From contig NZ_JAGTUT010000001.1 in NCBI RefSeq assembly GCF_025685605.1, forward strand, positions 3,844,001 through 3,908,000: a DNA stretch of 64,000 nucleotides, written 5' to 3'. This DNA is from Granulicella arctica (lineage in GTDB: Bacteria > Acidobacteriota > Terriglobia > Terriglobales > Acidobacteriaceae). Below the pieces are notes generated by a model. It saw only the letters and a list, made by a program, of their open reading frames with translations. It searched no databases and was not told the DNA's origin. A program made the position numbers and the translations under genes. Numbering within the stretch: the stretch's first letter is position 1; the number at the start of each line of letters is the position of its first letter. Positions 43,267-52,561 of this stretch are shown here, piece after piece.

Positions 43267-44775
43267 ATGACGCAAAGAAAAGAAGCGTGGAGTTCTCGCC
43301 TGGCGTGTGTCTCGCTGGGGCTTATCTTCTTCGCGGCGGGTCGGGCTTACGGGCAGGGCGGCAGCTCGTCTTCGACGGCGCCGCCTACCGCCTCCGGGAT
43401 CAATGCGCAGATTCCTGCGGCGCAGGGTCAGTTGGCCAATGCCTCGGGGCAGAATGGCTCCCAGGTTACGTCGGATTCCTTCAAGGGTAGCTTGATCGAA
43501 GGCAAGGCCACGGATGGTGTGTTGGACCTTTCGCTCGATGAGGCGATCCAGCGCGGTCTTCGGACAAACCTGGGCTTAATCCTGCAGACGGCTTCGCAGA
43601 AGAATGCGAACGGCGCGCGACTGGAGCAGCTTCAGGCTCTGTTGCCGACGGTCAACGCGGCTGCCAGCTATAGCGTTGAGCAGATCAACCTTGCGGCTGA
43701 GGGCATCAAGTTTCCAGGACTTAACCCGATCATCGGACCCTTTCAGGTGATCGATTTTCGGGCTTACCTGACGCAGAACCTGGTGAACGTTCCAGCGCTA
43801 CAGAGCTATATTTCGGCGAAGCATAGCTTTGAGGCGGCGAAGCTGACGGCGCAGGATGCCAAGGACATGGTGGTGCTGACGGTCGGCAATGCCTATCTGT
43901 TGTGCATCGCGGATCAGGCTCGCATCACGGCGGTCCAGGCGGAGTTGGCTACGTCGAAGGTATCGCTTGACCAGGCGGTGGCGGCGCATGATGCCGGCAC
44001 AAGCCCCAAGCTGGATGCCCTGCGGGCCCAGGTGGACTACCAGAACGAGCAGCAGACGTTGATTTCAACGACGAACGATCTGGCTAAGGCGATGCTGGCG
44101 CTGGCACGGACGATCGGTCTGCCGCTGGATCAGAAGTACCGGCTGGTTGACTCGGAGCCATATCAGTCTCTCGACACCATCGATCCGGAGGCCGCGTTTG
44201 ACCAGGCGCTGAAGGGTCGGAAGGATCTTGCGGCGGCGGCGGAGCAGTTGAAGGCGGCGAAGGCGCAGAAGACAGCGGCCTGGACGCAGCAGCTTCCTAC
44301 GGCTGTGGCCAGCGGCGATTTTGGCGACCAGGGTACGACGGTCGGCCATTCGCACAGCACGTACACGGCTACGGGTACGGTCAGTGTGCCGATCCTGCAG
44401 ATTGCGAAGACGCGTGGGGACGAGCAGGTTGCCGCTGCGGCTTTCGATACGGCGCGATCGCGGTACTCGGACCAGATTCAGCAGGTGAATGCGGATATTC
44501 GGGACAGCATTCTGGACATCAAGTCGGCGGCAAAGCTGGTTGAGGTGACGCAATCGAACGTCGACCTTGCCAATGAGGCGCTCAGCGAGGCGCAGCAGCG
44601 CTTCAGGGCTGGCGTTTCGGATAACCTGCCAGTCTCGCAGGCTCAGTCGCAGACCGAGCAGGCCAACGATCAATACATCAGCGCACTCTATCAGCACAAC
44701 GTGGCGAAGCTATCGCTGGCGCGTGCATTGGGAATCGCGCAGACAAATTACAAAGATTATCTGGGAGGAAAGTAA
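43267..44775 (+). CDS. tolC: TolC-family outer-membrane efflux protein
   Basis: 502 residues. A signal peptide (residues 1-29, ending GRAYGQ) and a low-complexity Ser/Gln/Ala stretch precede two repeats of the outer-membrane efflux domain. The first begins LSLDEAIQRGLRTNLGLILQTASQKNANGARLEQLQALLPTVN; the second contains the coiled-coil helices LVEVTQSNVDLANEALSEAQQRFRAGVSDNLPVSQAQSQ. It should form the trimeric channel for efflux. The start at 43267 was chosen because the longer frame to 43204 adds no signal. emrA begins 2 nt after the stop. Confidence 0.92.
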   Translation: MTQRKEAWSSRLACVSLGLIFFAAGRAYGQGGSSSSTAPPTASGINAQIPAAQGQLANASGQNGSQVTSDSFKGSLIEGKATDGVLDLSLDEAIQRGLRTNLGLILQTASQKNANGARLEQLQALLPTVNAAASYSVEQINLAAEGIKFPGLNPIIGPFQVIDFRAYLTQNLVNVPALQSYISAKHSFEAAKLTAQDAKDMVVLTVGNAYLLCIADQARITAVQAELATSKVSLDQAVAAHDAGTSPKLDALRAQVDYQNEQQTLISTTNDLAKAMLALARTIGLPLDQKYRLVDSEPYQSLDTIDPEAAFDQALKGRKDLAAAAEQLKAAKAQKTAAWTQQLPTAVASGDFGDQGTTVGHSHSTYTATGTVSVPILQIAKTRGDEQVAAAAFDTARSRYSDQIQQVNADIRDSILDIKSAAKLVEVTQSNVDLANEALSEAQQRFRAGVSDNLPVSQAQSQTEQANDQYISALYQHNVAKLSLARALGIAQTNYKDYLGGK

Positions 44776-44777
44776 CC

Positions 44778-46109
44778 GTGGCAGATCAACCGGAACAGAA
44801 TCAGGACGGGCAGCAGACAGCGGAGATCAGCGGGACTGTCCAGATTAAGCAGAAAGACGGCGGCCAGGGCGGCGAGAAGAAGGCTGACGACGGCAAGAAG
44901 CAGGATGACAACAACAATGAGGCAGAGCCGCCTGCGAAGAAGTCGCGACGCCGGTTCATCATCATTGCGGTGGTCGTACTGCTGGTGCTGATTGCGGGGC
45001 TGTTCTACTGGCACTCCACGTTCTCAGAGGACACGGACGATGCGCAGGTCGATGGCGACCTGTACCAGATCAGCTCGCGTATTGCCGGGCAGGTGATCAA
45101 GGTCTACGTTGAGGACAACCAGCGGGTCGAGGTCGGGGCACCGATTGCGGATATCGATCCTCGGGACTACCAGGTTGCGCTGGAGCAGGCACAGGCAAGG
45201 TTGGCGAGCGCACAGGCTGCGTATATCCAGGCTGATGTTTCGGTGCCGATTACCAGCATCAACACGCGGACGTCGACCAGTACCACCGGTAGTGATGTAT
45301 TGAGTGCGCAGGCGGCGATCGCGCAGTCTCAGAAGCAGGAGCAGGCAGCTGCGGCTCGAGTTGACCAGGCTAAGGCGAACGCGATCAAGTCGCGGCTGGA
45401 TGTGGAGCGGTATACGCCTCTGGTTCAAAAGGACGTGATCTCGAAGCAGCAGTTCGACGCAGCGGTTGCGGCAGATGCTGGCAACACTGCGGCTGTGCTG
45501 GATTCGGAAGCAATGGTGCTGGCTCAGCAGGCGGCGGTATCGCAGGCTGTAGAGAAGCTGGCGCAGGCCCGCTCAACGGCTGCCCAGTCCCAGAAGAACG
45601 GACCGCAGCAGGTTCGTGCACAACAGGCGCAGGCAAATTCTCAACTGGCCCAGGTAAAACAGGCACAGGCGCAGGTGGATCAGGCATTGCTGAACCTGAG
45701 CTATGCGCACATTACGGCACCGAGTTCTGGCGTCATCAGCAAGAAGAACGTTGTGGTGGGCGCGAATCTGAGTGTCGGGCAGGATCTGCTGACGATCGTT
45801 CCTCTGACGAACCTCTGGGTGACGGCGAACTTCAAGGAGACGCAGCTCGACAAGATGAATGTGGGGCAGAATGTGACCCTGAAGGTCGATGCGCTTGGCG
45901 GTCGCAAGTTCTCTGGTAAGGTGACGCAGGTCGGCGGCGCTACGGGTTCGCGGCTGTCGCTCTTTCCACCCGAGAACGCTACGGGTAATTATGTGAAGGT
46001 GGTACAGCGTATTCCGGTGCGCATCGACTTTACAAACCTGCAGCAGGAAAACGGCGACTACAAGCTTCGTCCGGGCTTCTCGGTCACGCCTGAGGTAGCT
46101 GTTAAGTAA
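44778..46109 (+). CDS. emrA: HlyD/EmrA-type membrane-fusion protein
   Basis: 443 residues. A charged, low-complexity cytoplasmic N-terminus (about 55 residues, KKADDGKKQDDNNNEAE), one membrane helix (about 58-76), then a barrel-sandwich and a long alpha-hairpin with lipoyl halves (DAQVDGDLYQISSRIAGQVIKVYVEDNQRVEVGAPIADIDPRDY; ...SYAHITAPSSGVISKKNVVVGANLSVGQDLLTIVP). The final barrel follows. This is the EmrA/HlyD linker of an outer-membrane export system. GTG start. The TolC partner is directly upstream, but no EmrB-like MFS pump follows; a hairpin and dps do. Confidence 0.92.
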   Translation: MADQPEQNQDGQQTAEISGTVQIKQKDGGQGGEKKADDGKKQDDNNNEAEPPAKKSRRRFIIIAVVVLLVLIAGLFYWHSTFSEDTDDAQVDGDLYQISSRIAGQVIKVYVEDNQRVEVGAPIADIDPRDYQVALEQAQARLASAQAAYIQADVSVPITSINTRTSTSTTGSDVLSAQAAIAQSQKQEQAAAARVDQAKANAIKSRLDVERYTPLVQKDVISKQQFDAAVAADAGNTAAVLDSEAMVLAQQAAVSQAVEKLAQARSTAAQSQKNGPQQVRAQQAQANSQLAQVKQAQAQVDQALLNLSYAHITAPSSGVISKKNVVVGANLSVGQDLLTIVPLTNLWVTANFKETQLDKMNVGQNVTLKVDALGGRKFSGKVTQVGGATGSRLSLFPPENATGNYVKVVQRIPVRIDFTNLQQENGDYKLRPGFSVTPEVAVK

Positions 46110-46124
46110 TCGACAGTTGCGGTG

Positions 46125-46154
46125 TCCCCTGAGGGTAACCACCTCCTCAGGGGA
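46125..46154 (+). terminator. Hairpin after emrA
   Basis: TCCCCTGAGG (46125-46134) pairs perfectly with CCTCAGGGGA (46145-46154) across a 10-nt loop. There is no T-run. It begins 16 nt after the emrA stop and separates it from dps. Confidence 0.55.
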
Positions 46155-46194
46155 AGCATCGTATTGACTGGTATAAACGTTCAGCGAGGTATTT

Positions 46195-46788
46195 ATGGCA
46201 ATTTCGATCAAGAAGTCTGAAGTGAAGGATTTGACTACGCCGCATTGGCATGCGAAGGCACGAGAGATTCAAAAGTACGGCGAGGTCACGAAGGACCTGC
46301 CGCATCCTCTCGATGAGAAGGTTCGTGCGGAGATGGTTGGCAAGCTGAACCAGCTGCTCGCAGATTCCATCGCCATCCGCGATATGTACAAGAAGCACCA
46401 TTGGCAGGTAGGTGGACCGACGTTCTACCAGCTCCACCTTCTCTTCGACAAGCACTTTGAGGAGCAGGTCGACATGGTGGATACGATTGCCGAGCGCATC
46501 CAGTTGCTCGGTGGCGTGACGATTGCGATGGGCGGCGATGTGGCTGAAGTCACGCAGGTTCCGCGTCCTCCCCGCGGTAAGGAAGAGGTTCCGGTACAGA
46601 TTTCGCGTCTTCTCGAAGCGCACAAGATCATCATCAAGGGGTGCCTCGATCTTTCTGAGGCGGCTGACAAGGCAGGCGATCAGGGTACGAATGATCTGGC
46701 GGTCTCGGACATTCTTCGCCCGAATGAGTTGCAGTCCTGGTTTATTGGACAGCACCTGATCGAGATGCCGCTCGTAATTCCTGAGTAG
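46195..46788 (+). CDS. dps: Dps-like DNA-binding ferritin
   Basis: 197 residues of the Dps family, dodecameric iron-storing and DNA-protecting proteins. The ferroxidase signature is visible: KHHWQVGGPTFYQLHLLFDKHFEEQVDMVDTIAERIQLLGG, with His69, His81, Asp96 and Glu100 as likely iron ligands. An N-terminal extension with Lys residues (KK, KAREIQK) may contact DNA. The C-terminus after residue 150 is longer than in E. coli Dps (167 residues). GAGGT lies 5-10 nt upstream of the ATG. Confidence 0.94.
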   Translation: MAISIKKSEVKDLTTPHWHAKAREIQKYGEVTKDLPHPLDEKVRAEMVGKLNQLLADSIAIRDMYKKHHWQVGGPTFYQLHLLFDKHFEEQVDMVDTIAERIQLLGGVTIAMGGDVAEVTQVPRPPRGKEEVPVQISRLLEAHKIIIKGCLDLSEAADKAGDQGTNDLAVSDILRPNELQSWFIGQHLIEMPLVIPE

Positions 46789-46924
46789 GCAGTTCGTTAG
46801 TCGACAGGTATAAGTGCCCGGCCTACAACAGGTCGGGCTCTTCTGCGTTAAGGCAAGCGAATCGCAGCGGCTCGTACTATCATCTATTCACTATCAGTCG
46901 ACATGCAGCCGACAGAAGAACCCT

Positions 46925-47926
46925 ATGCCGATAGCACTCGCATTCTTCGTGCAATATGCCTACGTCATCCTCTTTCTCTGGGTGCTGGTGGAGCAGCTTG
47001 GGATCCCGATCCCGAGCATCCCTGTGCTGTTGACGGCAGGAACGTTGAGTGCGACGCATAAGGTACATGCCTCCTATGCGTTGCTGGTTGTGCTGGCGGC
47101 CTGCATGCTCGCGGACAGTGTCTGGTACATGCTTGGACGTCGCTACGGCGGAAGCATCCTTCGGCTGCTTTGCCGCCTTTCGCTGGAGGCTTCGACGTGT
47201 GTGGCGAAGACAGAAGGCTACTTTACGCGGCGCGGTCCGGTGACGCTGCTGTTTGCAAAGTTCGTGCCCGGACTTTCAACCGTATCGGCTCCGATTGCGG
47301 GACAGACCGGAATGCCGTATGGGCGATTTTTTCTTTACGACCTTGCCGGTTCCATTATCTGGGCGGAGGCGTACCTGCTTGCGGGCCGATTCTTTGGGGA
47401 CCTTGCACAGAAGAGCGCGCCGTTCTTCCACATGCTCAGCCACTTCGCGTTCGCACTCTTTGTGATCATGGTGCTTGGGTTTATGGGGTACCGCGTCTTC
47501 AAGCAACGTAGGTTCCTGATCCAGGTACGGGCGATGGTGCTGCAACCGACCGAACTGAAGGAGATGATGGACACGGCGGAAGCTGCGGGTAATATTGCTC
47601 CTTTTATCATCGATCTACGGCATCCTCTCGACTACCTGCCTGACCCGAGGGTGCTCCCCGGAGCAATTCGGATTGGACCGAACGAGATCGCAAAACGTCA
47701 GGGCGAGATTCCCCGCGATCGCGATGTCATTTTGTACTGCACATGTCCAAATGAGGAGACGAGCGCGAAGGTTGCGCTGCAGTTGCAGAAGCTTGGCGTG
47801 CATCGCGTTCGGCCGTTACACGAGGGCTTCGATGGTTGGAAGTACCTGGGTTACCCGCTCGAAGATTATGTTGAGCCTGCGCCGCTTGTGTCTACGGTCA
47901 CGTCGAAGCTTGTCTCGGCAATCTAG
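46925..47926 (+). CDS. DedA-family membrane protein fused to a rhodanese domain
   Basis: 333 residues. Residues 1-205 are a DedA/SNARE-associated membrane protein: six or so helices, with FLWVLVEQLGIPIPSIPVLLTAGTLS, TRRGPVTLLFAKFVPGLSTVSAPIAGQTGMPYGRF and AEAYLLAGRFFGDLAQ. DedA proteins flip or retrieve undecaprenyl phosphate or other lipids. From about residue 215 a rhodanese-like domain follows, with FIIDLRHPLDYLPDPRVLPGAIRI and the catalytic loop LYCTCPNEETSAKVALQLQKLGVHRVRPLHEGFDGWKYLG; Cys272 is the nucleophile position and Cys274 is nearby. The start 46925 fits the family; a longer frame lacks support. Such fusions occur in other phyla. Its target is unknown. Confidence 0.88.
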   Translation: MPIALAFFVQYAYVILFLWVLVEQLGIPIPSIPVLLTAGTLSATHKVHASYALLVVLAACMLADSVWYMLGRRYGGSILRLLCRLSLEASTCVAKTEGYFTRRGPVTLLFAKFVPGLSTVSAPIAGQTGMPYGRFFLYDLAGSIIWAEAYLLAGRFFGDLAQKSAPFFHMLSHFAFALFVIMVLGFMGYRVFKQRRFLIQVRAMVLQPTELKEMMDTAEAAGNIAPFIIDLRHPLDYLPDPRVLPGAIRIGPNEIAKRQGEIPRDRDVILYCTCPNEETSAKVALQLQKLGVHRVRPLHEGFDGWKYLGYPLEDYVEPAPLVSTVTSKLVSAI

Positions 47927-47931
47927 GTGCG

Positions 47932-48654
47932 TCAGCCGCCTAGCTGGAAGTTGACGGTAATGGTGGTCTGGACCTCGATCGGTGTGCCATTGAGCAGGAA
48001 CGGCTGATAATGCGCCGATCGAATGGCATCGATGGCAGCAGACTGCAACATCGGTAAACCGCTGGTGACGTGCAGACTTTCTATACTGCCGGTCTTCGAG
48101 ATCACTGCTTCGACAACGACTACTCCCTGAACACCTGCCGCTTTGGCAATCGCCGGATAGACTGGCCGAATCGGCGTTTGCAGAAGCCCGGCTACGACGC
48201 CGCCTGAGACGCGCATCGGCTTCGGCTTGCCCTGAGGGATTGCGGCAACCACGAGAGGCGATGCGACTGCGCTACTTGTCAGAGCCCCACCGATCGGGCT
48301 CGATCCTTCCATTGTGCTGAAGCTGGTCGCCGAAAGATCAGGCGAAGGCGACTCGTCAATCCGGCCCGGGGTGCGTCTGGGTGCTTCAAAGATCCTGGTG
48401 AGTGTAGGTACCGTGGATGCGAGGGCGGTAGAGGCCCGCTGGACGATGGTGCGGGGAACTGGCGGCACGGTGGCGAGCGGGAGCAGGACTGCTGATTGTG
48501 GGGTGCGGTCCGGGAGTTGCTCGGTATGGAGCAGAGGAAGGATGATAAGCAGCGAAGCGATGAGGCTTTGGGCTGTTATCGAAGCTACAGCTGTCCATCC
48601 GTTGCGTGTGTTGTTGACGTGCTGCGTCGATTCGAAAAGACTGTCCTCAAACAT
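47932..48654 (-). CDS. tonB: TonB-family energy transducer
   Basis: 240 residues. A single N-terminal membrane anchor (about residues 24-40, SLIASLLIILPLLH), a Pro/Ser/Thr-rich periplasmic linker, and a C-terminal TonB domain from about residue 160: PIRPVYPAIAKAAGVQGVVVVEAVISKTGSIESLHVTSGLPMLQSAAIDAIRSAHYQPFLLNGTPIEVQTTITVNFQLG. It should link inner-membrane proton force to an outer-membrane receptor, or act in another envelope role. The start at 48654 follows GGAGGGTG. ExbB/D and receptors are not close by. Convergent with the DedA fusion, 5 bp apart. Confidence 0.88.
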   Translation of the reverse strand: MFEDSLFESTQHVNNTRNGWTAVASITAQSLIASLLIILPLLHTEQLPDRTPQSAVLLPLATVPPVPRTIVQRASTALASTVPTLTRIFEAPRRTPGRIDESPSPDLSATSFSTMEGSSPIGGALTSSAVASPLVVAAIPQGKPKPMRVSGGVVAGLLQTPIRPVYPAIAKAAGVQGVVVVEAVISKTGSIESLHVTSGLPMLQSAAIDAIRSAHYQPFLLNGTPIEVQTTITVNFQLGG

Positions 48655-48753
48655 AAGGCACCCTCCGGGTGAAGCGGATCTGGTGCGCATCTGCGAGGAA
48701 TGCGTCCTTAGGTGAATAGACACCGTGAGCGCGGCAAATGGTTCGAGGGGTGG

Positions 48754-49434
48754 CTAGGAGGTGACAGTGAGTGGTGCGAGCTTCTGCTGGACGATGTCGA
48801 GGATGATGCGCTGAATGTCTTCAACGCCCTGATCCTGGGTGATCGGAACGACGCGGCCTGTATCCCGCTGGGCGATCTCGCAGTAGGCGGTGTAGATGCG
48901 CCGATAGAACTCATCGGACTCGCGTTCGAAGCGGTTTTCATCGGTGCCGTGCGTTTGAGCGCTTCGTTGATTGCGGCGACGAGCGCGGGCGAGGGAGGCC
49001 TCAAGCGGCGGCAGGAGAAGAAGTGTGAGATCGGGCTGGAGGCCTCCGCAGACGGCGTCGTGCATGGCAAGGACGCGTTGGCTGCCAAGCTGACGGCCAC
49101 CGCCCTGGTAGGCCTCGGACGAGTCGGTGAAGCGGTCGCAGAGGACGATGGCACCGGCAGCGAGCGCCGGCACGATCACTTCGGCGATAGCCTGGGCGCG
49201 ATCGGCGAACATCAGCGTCAACTCGGCGATGGGGTCAATGGGGCCGAGAGATGCCTCGGAGCGGGAATCGAGCAGGACGTTGCGGATGCGGTCGCCGAGG
49301 GCGGTTCCACCGGGCTGGCGCAGCGTGACGACCTGGTGGCCTTCGGCGGTGAGCGATGTAGCGAGGCGACGGAGTTGCGTGGTCTTGCCTGAGCCGTCAA
49401 GGCCTTCGAAGGTGATAAAGAAACCACGCGGCAT
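48754..49434 (-). CDS. tmk: Thymidylate kinase
   Basis: Phosphorylates dTMP to dTDP. 226 residues: P-loop FITFEGLDGSGKTTQ, the DR-type motif as CDRFTDSSEAYQGGGR, the TMP-binding LRQPGGTALGDRIRNVLL, and a LID segment with FERESDEFYRRIYTAYCEIAQRD. GETTQL... is replaced by KTTQLRRLA as in type II-like enzymes. The spacing and length are ordinary. It is the first gene before a minus-strand pair of an unknown lipoprotein and a receiver protein, without evidence of a functional link. Confidence 0.94.
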   Translation of the reverse strand: MPRGFFITFEGLDGSGKTTQLRRLATSLTAEGHQVVTLRQPGGTALGDRIRNVLLDSRSEASLGPIDPIAELTLMFADRAQAIAEVIVPALAAGAIVLCDRFTDSSEAYQGGGRQLGSQRVLAMHDAVCGGLQPDLTLLLLPPLEASLARARRRNQRSAQTHGTDENRFERESDEFYRRIYTAYCEIAQRDTGRVVPITQDQGVEDIQRIILDIVQQKLAPLTVTS

Positions 49435-49486
49435 AGGTGAAGTTTATCGCAAGCAGGGAAGCCGCACCCAACAACCGGCAGACAGC

Positions 49487-49837
49487 CTAGTGTTTGGACG
49501 GCGGCAGTTGCCAGTGCACTCCATCGGGAGAGAAGGTGATGAGGAGTGGACCTTCGTCGCCTTCGCGCAGGCCGGGTCCGGTAAGGTGTTTTTCCTGTTG
49601 GCCGCTCTCGGTATAGACGACCTTCATGGGTCCGTCGCCGAGCACTTTGAAGCGATAGTGAAAGTCTTTGCCGGGGGCGAGATTCTCGGTGCCGAAGCTG
49701 GCAGTGGGATAGTCCACTTCGATGAGCGGGATAGGCAGGGCGGTGTGATTGCTGACCGTCGCGTCGATGAAGGCGGAGTGGCAACCAGCGAGCGCGAGCA
49801 GCGCGATCGCAGATGCGAAGAGGCATTGAAGGCGCAT
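49487..49837 (-). CDS. Small lipoprotein of unknown function
   Basis: 116 residues starting MRLQCLFASAIALLALAGC, a signal peptide with lipobox LAGC (Cys19), so it is predicted to be lipid-anchored. The mature part is beta-rich with VSNHTALPIPLIEVDYPTASFG and LLITFSPDGVHWQLPP. I do not recognise the family. The gap to tmk is 52 nt, to the upstream receiver gene 33 nt. Confidence 0.78.
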   Translation of the reverse strand: MRLQCLFASAIALLALAGCHSAFIDATVSNHTALPIPLIEVDYPTASFGTENLAPGKDFHYRFKVLGDGPMKVVYTESGQQEKHLTGPGLREGDEGPLLITFSPDGVHWQLPPSKH

Positions 49838-49870
49838 GAAGCTTTAGGGTATCAGGATGGTGAGGTGCAG

Positions 49871-50680
49871 CTAAGATTTGGGTGACCGCGGCGAGTCCAG
49901 GACGGTGGCCGAGAGCATCACGCCCGGCTCGCCATCGTGAAGGGCGATCGGGTAGGCAAGGACGCTCCAGGTTGCATCGGCGCTTGCGGGATGAGGGAAG
50001 TTGAGAAGGCCCTGTCGGGAGCCGTCTATGTACGTCTCGCGCCGCGCGACGACATCGAGAACGACCTTCTGCCAGTTGCGGAGGATATGACCCATCTCGG
50101 ACTGGATGTTGCGGCCGGGGAACCAGTCTCGATGGCGGCCCAGATAGTCCGCTGCGGCTTCATTGCAGTAGACCCAGAGTCCTTGTGCGTCGAAGATCTG
50201 GACCAGAGCCTTGGCGCCGGACACGCGACAGATGCGGGAGTAAAAGAATTGACTGGGATCGACGAAGACAGGCGAACCGCGGCGTTTTGCGTCGAGCGAT
50301 CTCAGAGCGCCGAGCAGATCTTCTGTGGAACTGTAGCCCTTCAGAAGATGTACATCTTCGACACCGCCGAAGTAATGATCGAGCGTGGCCGAAACGATGA
50401 TGATCGGGATCTCGGGGTGCCTTTTTCTCAGAAGTGTGGCGACTTCACTTCCAAACTTTCCTGCACCAAGGTGGTAGTCGAGCACGGCAATATCTATCCT
50501 GTCGAATAGTTCAATGGCATCTTCGTAGGTCGAGGCGGGAATGCAGTCATAACCATGCTTGCGAAGGATGGTCGCTCGCAGCATCAGGTTTACGGCCTCA
50601 TCATCGAGCAGAAGAAGCCGTAGCGGCATAGGGGCTGCAAGCTCAAGCTGATCGATCTGATCTGTCGGGTCAACGATCAT
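49871..50680 (-). CDS. Response regulator with receiver and PAS-like domains
   Basis: 269 residues. A receiver (about 18-135) has LLLLDDE, the phosphorylation site in IAVLDYHLG, IIIVSATLD and LLKGYSS with the conserved Lys. A PAS-like segment follows (about 150-255): LVQIFDAQGLWVYCNEAAADYLGRHRDWFPGRNIQSEM ... SVLAYPIALHDGEPGVMLSATV. No DNA-binding or enzymatic output domain is visible. It might sense a small ligand and relay it by protein contact. GAGG lies 8 nt before the ATG at 50680; an ATG at 50629 is an alternative start. Confidence 0.82.
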   Translation of the reverse strand: MIVDPTDQIDQLELAAPMPLRLLLLDDEAVNLMLRATILRKHGYDCIPASTYEDAIELFDRIDIAVLDYHLGAGKFGSEVATLLRKRHPEIPIIIVSATLDHYFGGVEDVHLLKGYSSTEDLLGALRSLDAKRRGSPVFVDPSQFFYSRICRVSGAKALVQIFDAQGLWVYCNEAAADYLGRHRDWFPGRNIQSEMGHILRNWQKVVLDVVARRETYIDGSRQGLLNFPHPASADATWSVLAYPIALHDGEPGVMLSATVLDSPRSPKS

Positions 50681-50778
50681 GCCTATACCTCATTGCGTTC
50701 GAATCGGAATGGCAGTTCTGCGTTGTATATCCGATGATCTTGCGAAACAGGATAAGGCGTGGCTGGTGCTTCAGCAAG

Positions 50779-51795
50779 TTACATTTTGGAGCTATCAGGA
50801 CTGCGGATAGCGCGAAGGAGTTCAGGTAAGCGGTTAAACAATGCTACAGATCGGAGCCACTTGCGATTGTCGACCGCAGGGTAGCCGCTGACGACCTTCC
50901 CGGGAGCGACATCGTTCGGGATGCCGCTTTGCGCGGTCGCGATGACGCCATCTCCGATGATGCAATGGCCGGCGACGCCGACCTGTCCCGCGAGAATGAC
51001 GTTCTGCCCGATCGTGCTCGATCCGGCCAAGCCTACCTGCGCACAGAGCAGCGTGTTGCGGCCCACTGTAGAACCATGTCCGACCTGGACGAGGTTGTCG
51101 ATCTTGGCCCCGGCCTGGATACGGGTCTCGCCGATGGAGGCTCGGTCGACACAGGCGTTTGCCTGGATTTCTACATTGTCTTCCAGGACTGCGTGGCCCG
51201 ATTGCAGGATTTTGTACCAGGTGCCGTCGGCCTGCTTGGCAAAGCCGAAGCCGTCGGCACCGACAACCACGCCGTTCTGCAAGGTGACATGGTCACCTAA
51301 GCGACAATGCTCCCTGACGATTACGTGGGCATGCGCGAAGAAGTGGCTTCCTACGACAACATGCGGGTAGAGAACAACATGCGGGAGAAGGACTGCGTGG
51401 TCGCCCAGAACGACGTGGTCAGAGACGACAGCGTAGGGCCCTATGTGGACATCCTTGCCGATGCTTGCTGTGGGAGCGATGACCGCTGTCGGATGGATGC
51501 CGGGAGCGTACAGGGGCGGTGTGTAGAAGAGTTCAATGGCTCGAGCAAAGGCGAGGTAGGGATTCTTCAGGCGAAGTGTGGCGGCTGGGATCTCGGCGAA
51601 GCTGGGTTCTACCAGGATTGCAGTCGCACGCGTCGTGCGGGCCAGGGATGCATATTTGATGTTCGCGACGAAGGTGAGATGTCCGGCGCTGGCAGTCTCG
51701 ATGCCGGAAATTCCTGTGATGACGGCAGCAGGGTCTCCGCGAAGCTCGGCACCGAGGTGATCCGCCAGCTCGGATAAGGTGAGGGAGGTAGTCAT
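50779..51795 (-). CDS. lpxD: UDP-3-O-acylglucosamine N-acyltransferase
   Basis: Third step of lipid A synthesis: transfers a hydroxyacyl chain from ACP to UDP-3-O-acylglucosamine. 338 residues: N-terminal uridine-binding domain ([44 protein letters not shown]), then hexapeptide repeats of a left-handed beta-helix (from about 100 to 285), with [31 protein letters not shown] and the C-terminal helix. The His in LVQVGHG is the likely catalytic base. The gene indicates a Gram-negative outer membrane. A conserved acidobacterial gene ends 9 nt upstream. Confidence 0.95.
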   Translation of the reverse strand: MTTSLTLSELADHLGAELRGDPAAVITGISGIETASAGHLTFVANIKYASLARTTRATAILVEPSFAEIPAATLRLKNPYLAFARAIELFYTPPLYAPGIHPTAVIAPTASIGKDVHIGPYAVVSDHVVLGDHAVLLPHVVLYPHVVVGSHFFAHAHVIVREHCRLGDHVTLQNGVVVGADGFGFAKQADGTWYKILQSGHAVLEDNVEIQANACVDRASIGETRIQAGAKIDNLVQVGHGSTVGRNTLLCAQVGLAGSSTIGQNVILAGQVGVAGHCIIGDGVIATAQSGIPNDVAPGKVVSGYPAVDNRKWLRSVALFNRLPELLRAIRSPDSSKM

Positions 51796-51804
51796 GCAGC
51801 GATT

Positions 51805-52353
51805 CTAGTTGGGGCGGGAGTTTCCGGGGAGTGTAGCGAAGAGGGTCTCCTGCAGGGTTGGTTCTTCGACGGAGGGTGTTGGCTTTTTGCGTGATGGAGT
51901 CGTAATGACCGCGAGAAGTTGCAGGTCTGTCATGGCAGACCGTGGAACGAAGATGCGCTGGGTGTTCGAGCGGGTGTCGGGTGGGGTGAGATAGAGTCCT
52001 GCGTCTTCGATCGTCGTGGACAGCAGAGTCAGGTCTGAGGCAGCGAGCCCTTCGAGCAGGTCGCCGGTGCGAAAGACGACACGCAGCCAAAGACCCTCTG
52101 TACGGGGACGGGCGAGGAAGGTGCGACGGAGGAGGCGCTCAGGGTTGATCGTATCCGTCAGGTTGAAGTCGCGAACATAGCTGATCATCTTAATGTCATG
52201 GAGAGACAGCGGAACGATCCGGCCGCTGAGGTTGAGCAGGTCGACCTGAACAAGCGAGCCCTCGGTGCGCACAAAGGCTCCAACCGGCAAGTAGCCCGGC
52301 AGAACGTCGCCGGCAAAGCGGCGCACGATTACTTTTTTCTGTGCGATGGACAT
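51805..52353 (-). CDS. Conserved acidobacterial protein (DUF6982-like)
   Basis: 182 residues without a signal peptide or membrane helix. KKVIVRRFAGDVLPGYLPVG, VDLLNLSGRIVPLSLHDIKMISYVRDFNL, RTFLARPRTEGLWLRVVFRTGDLLEGLA and SNTQRIFVPRSAMTDLQLLAVITTP are a pattern I recall from uncharacterised proteins in Acidobacteriota; I would place it in DUF6982 but cannot check. It sits directly upstream of lpxD with a 9-nt gap, so it is probably co-expressed with it. Function unknown. Confidence 0.72.
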   Translation of the reverse strand: MSIAQKKVIVRRFAGDVLPGYLPVGAFVRTEGSLVQVDLLNLSGRIVPLSLHDIKMISYVRDFNLTDTINPERLLRRTFLARPRTEGLWLRVVFRTGDLLEGLAASDLTLLSTTIEDAGLYLTPPDTRSNTQRIFVPRSAMTDLQLLAVITTPSRKKPTPSVEEPTLQETLFATLPGNSRPN

Positions 52354-52561
52354 AGATGATTTGTAAGGACAGCGTTAGATCGTTGTCGGTTCGATCGAGG
52401 TATTCTCCAGGCGCATCGTTAAAAGGCGTCAAAAAGTGGAAAGAAGCTGGCTACTATGTTACGCTTACATTTTGCGTTTCGTGTCTAAGATCTTTGTAAA
52501 TTGTTGACTTGCAAGCGTTTAGGTGAACCCGGGAAGGTCCCGGTCTGGAGTGAATGCACGT

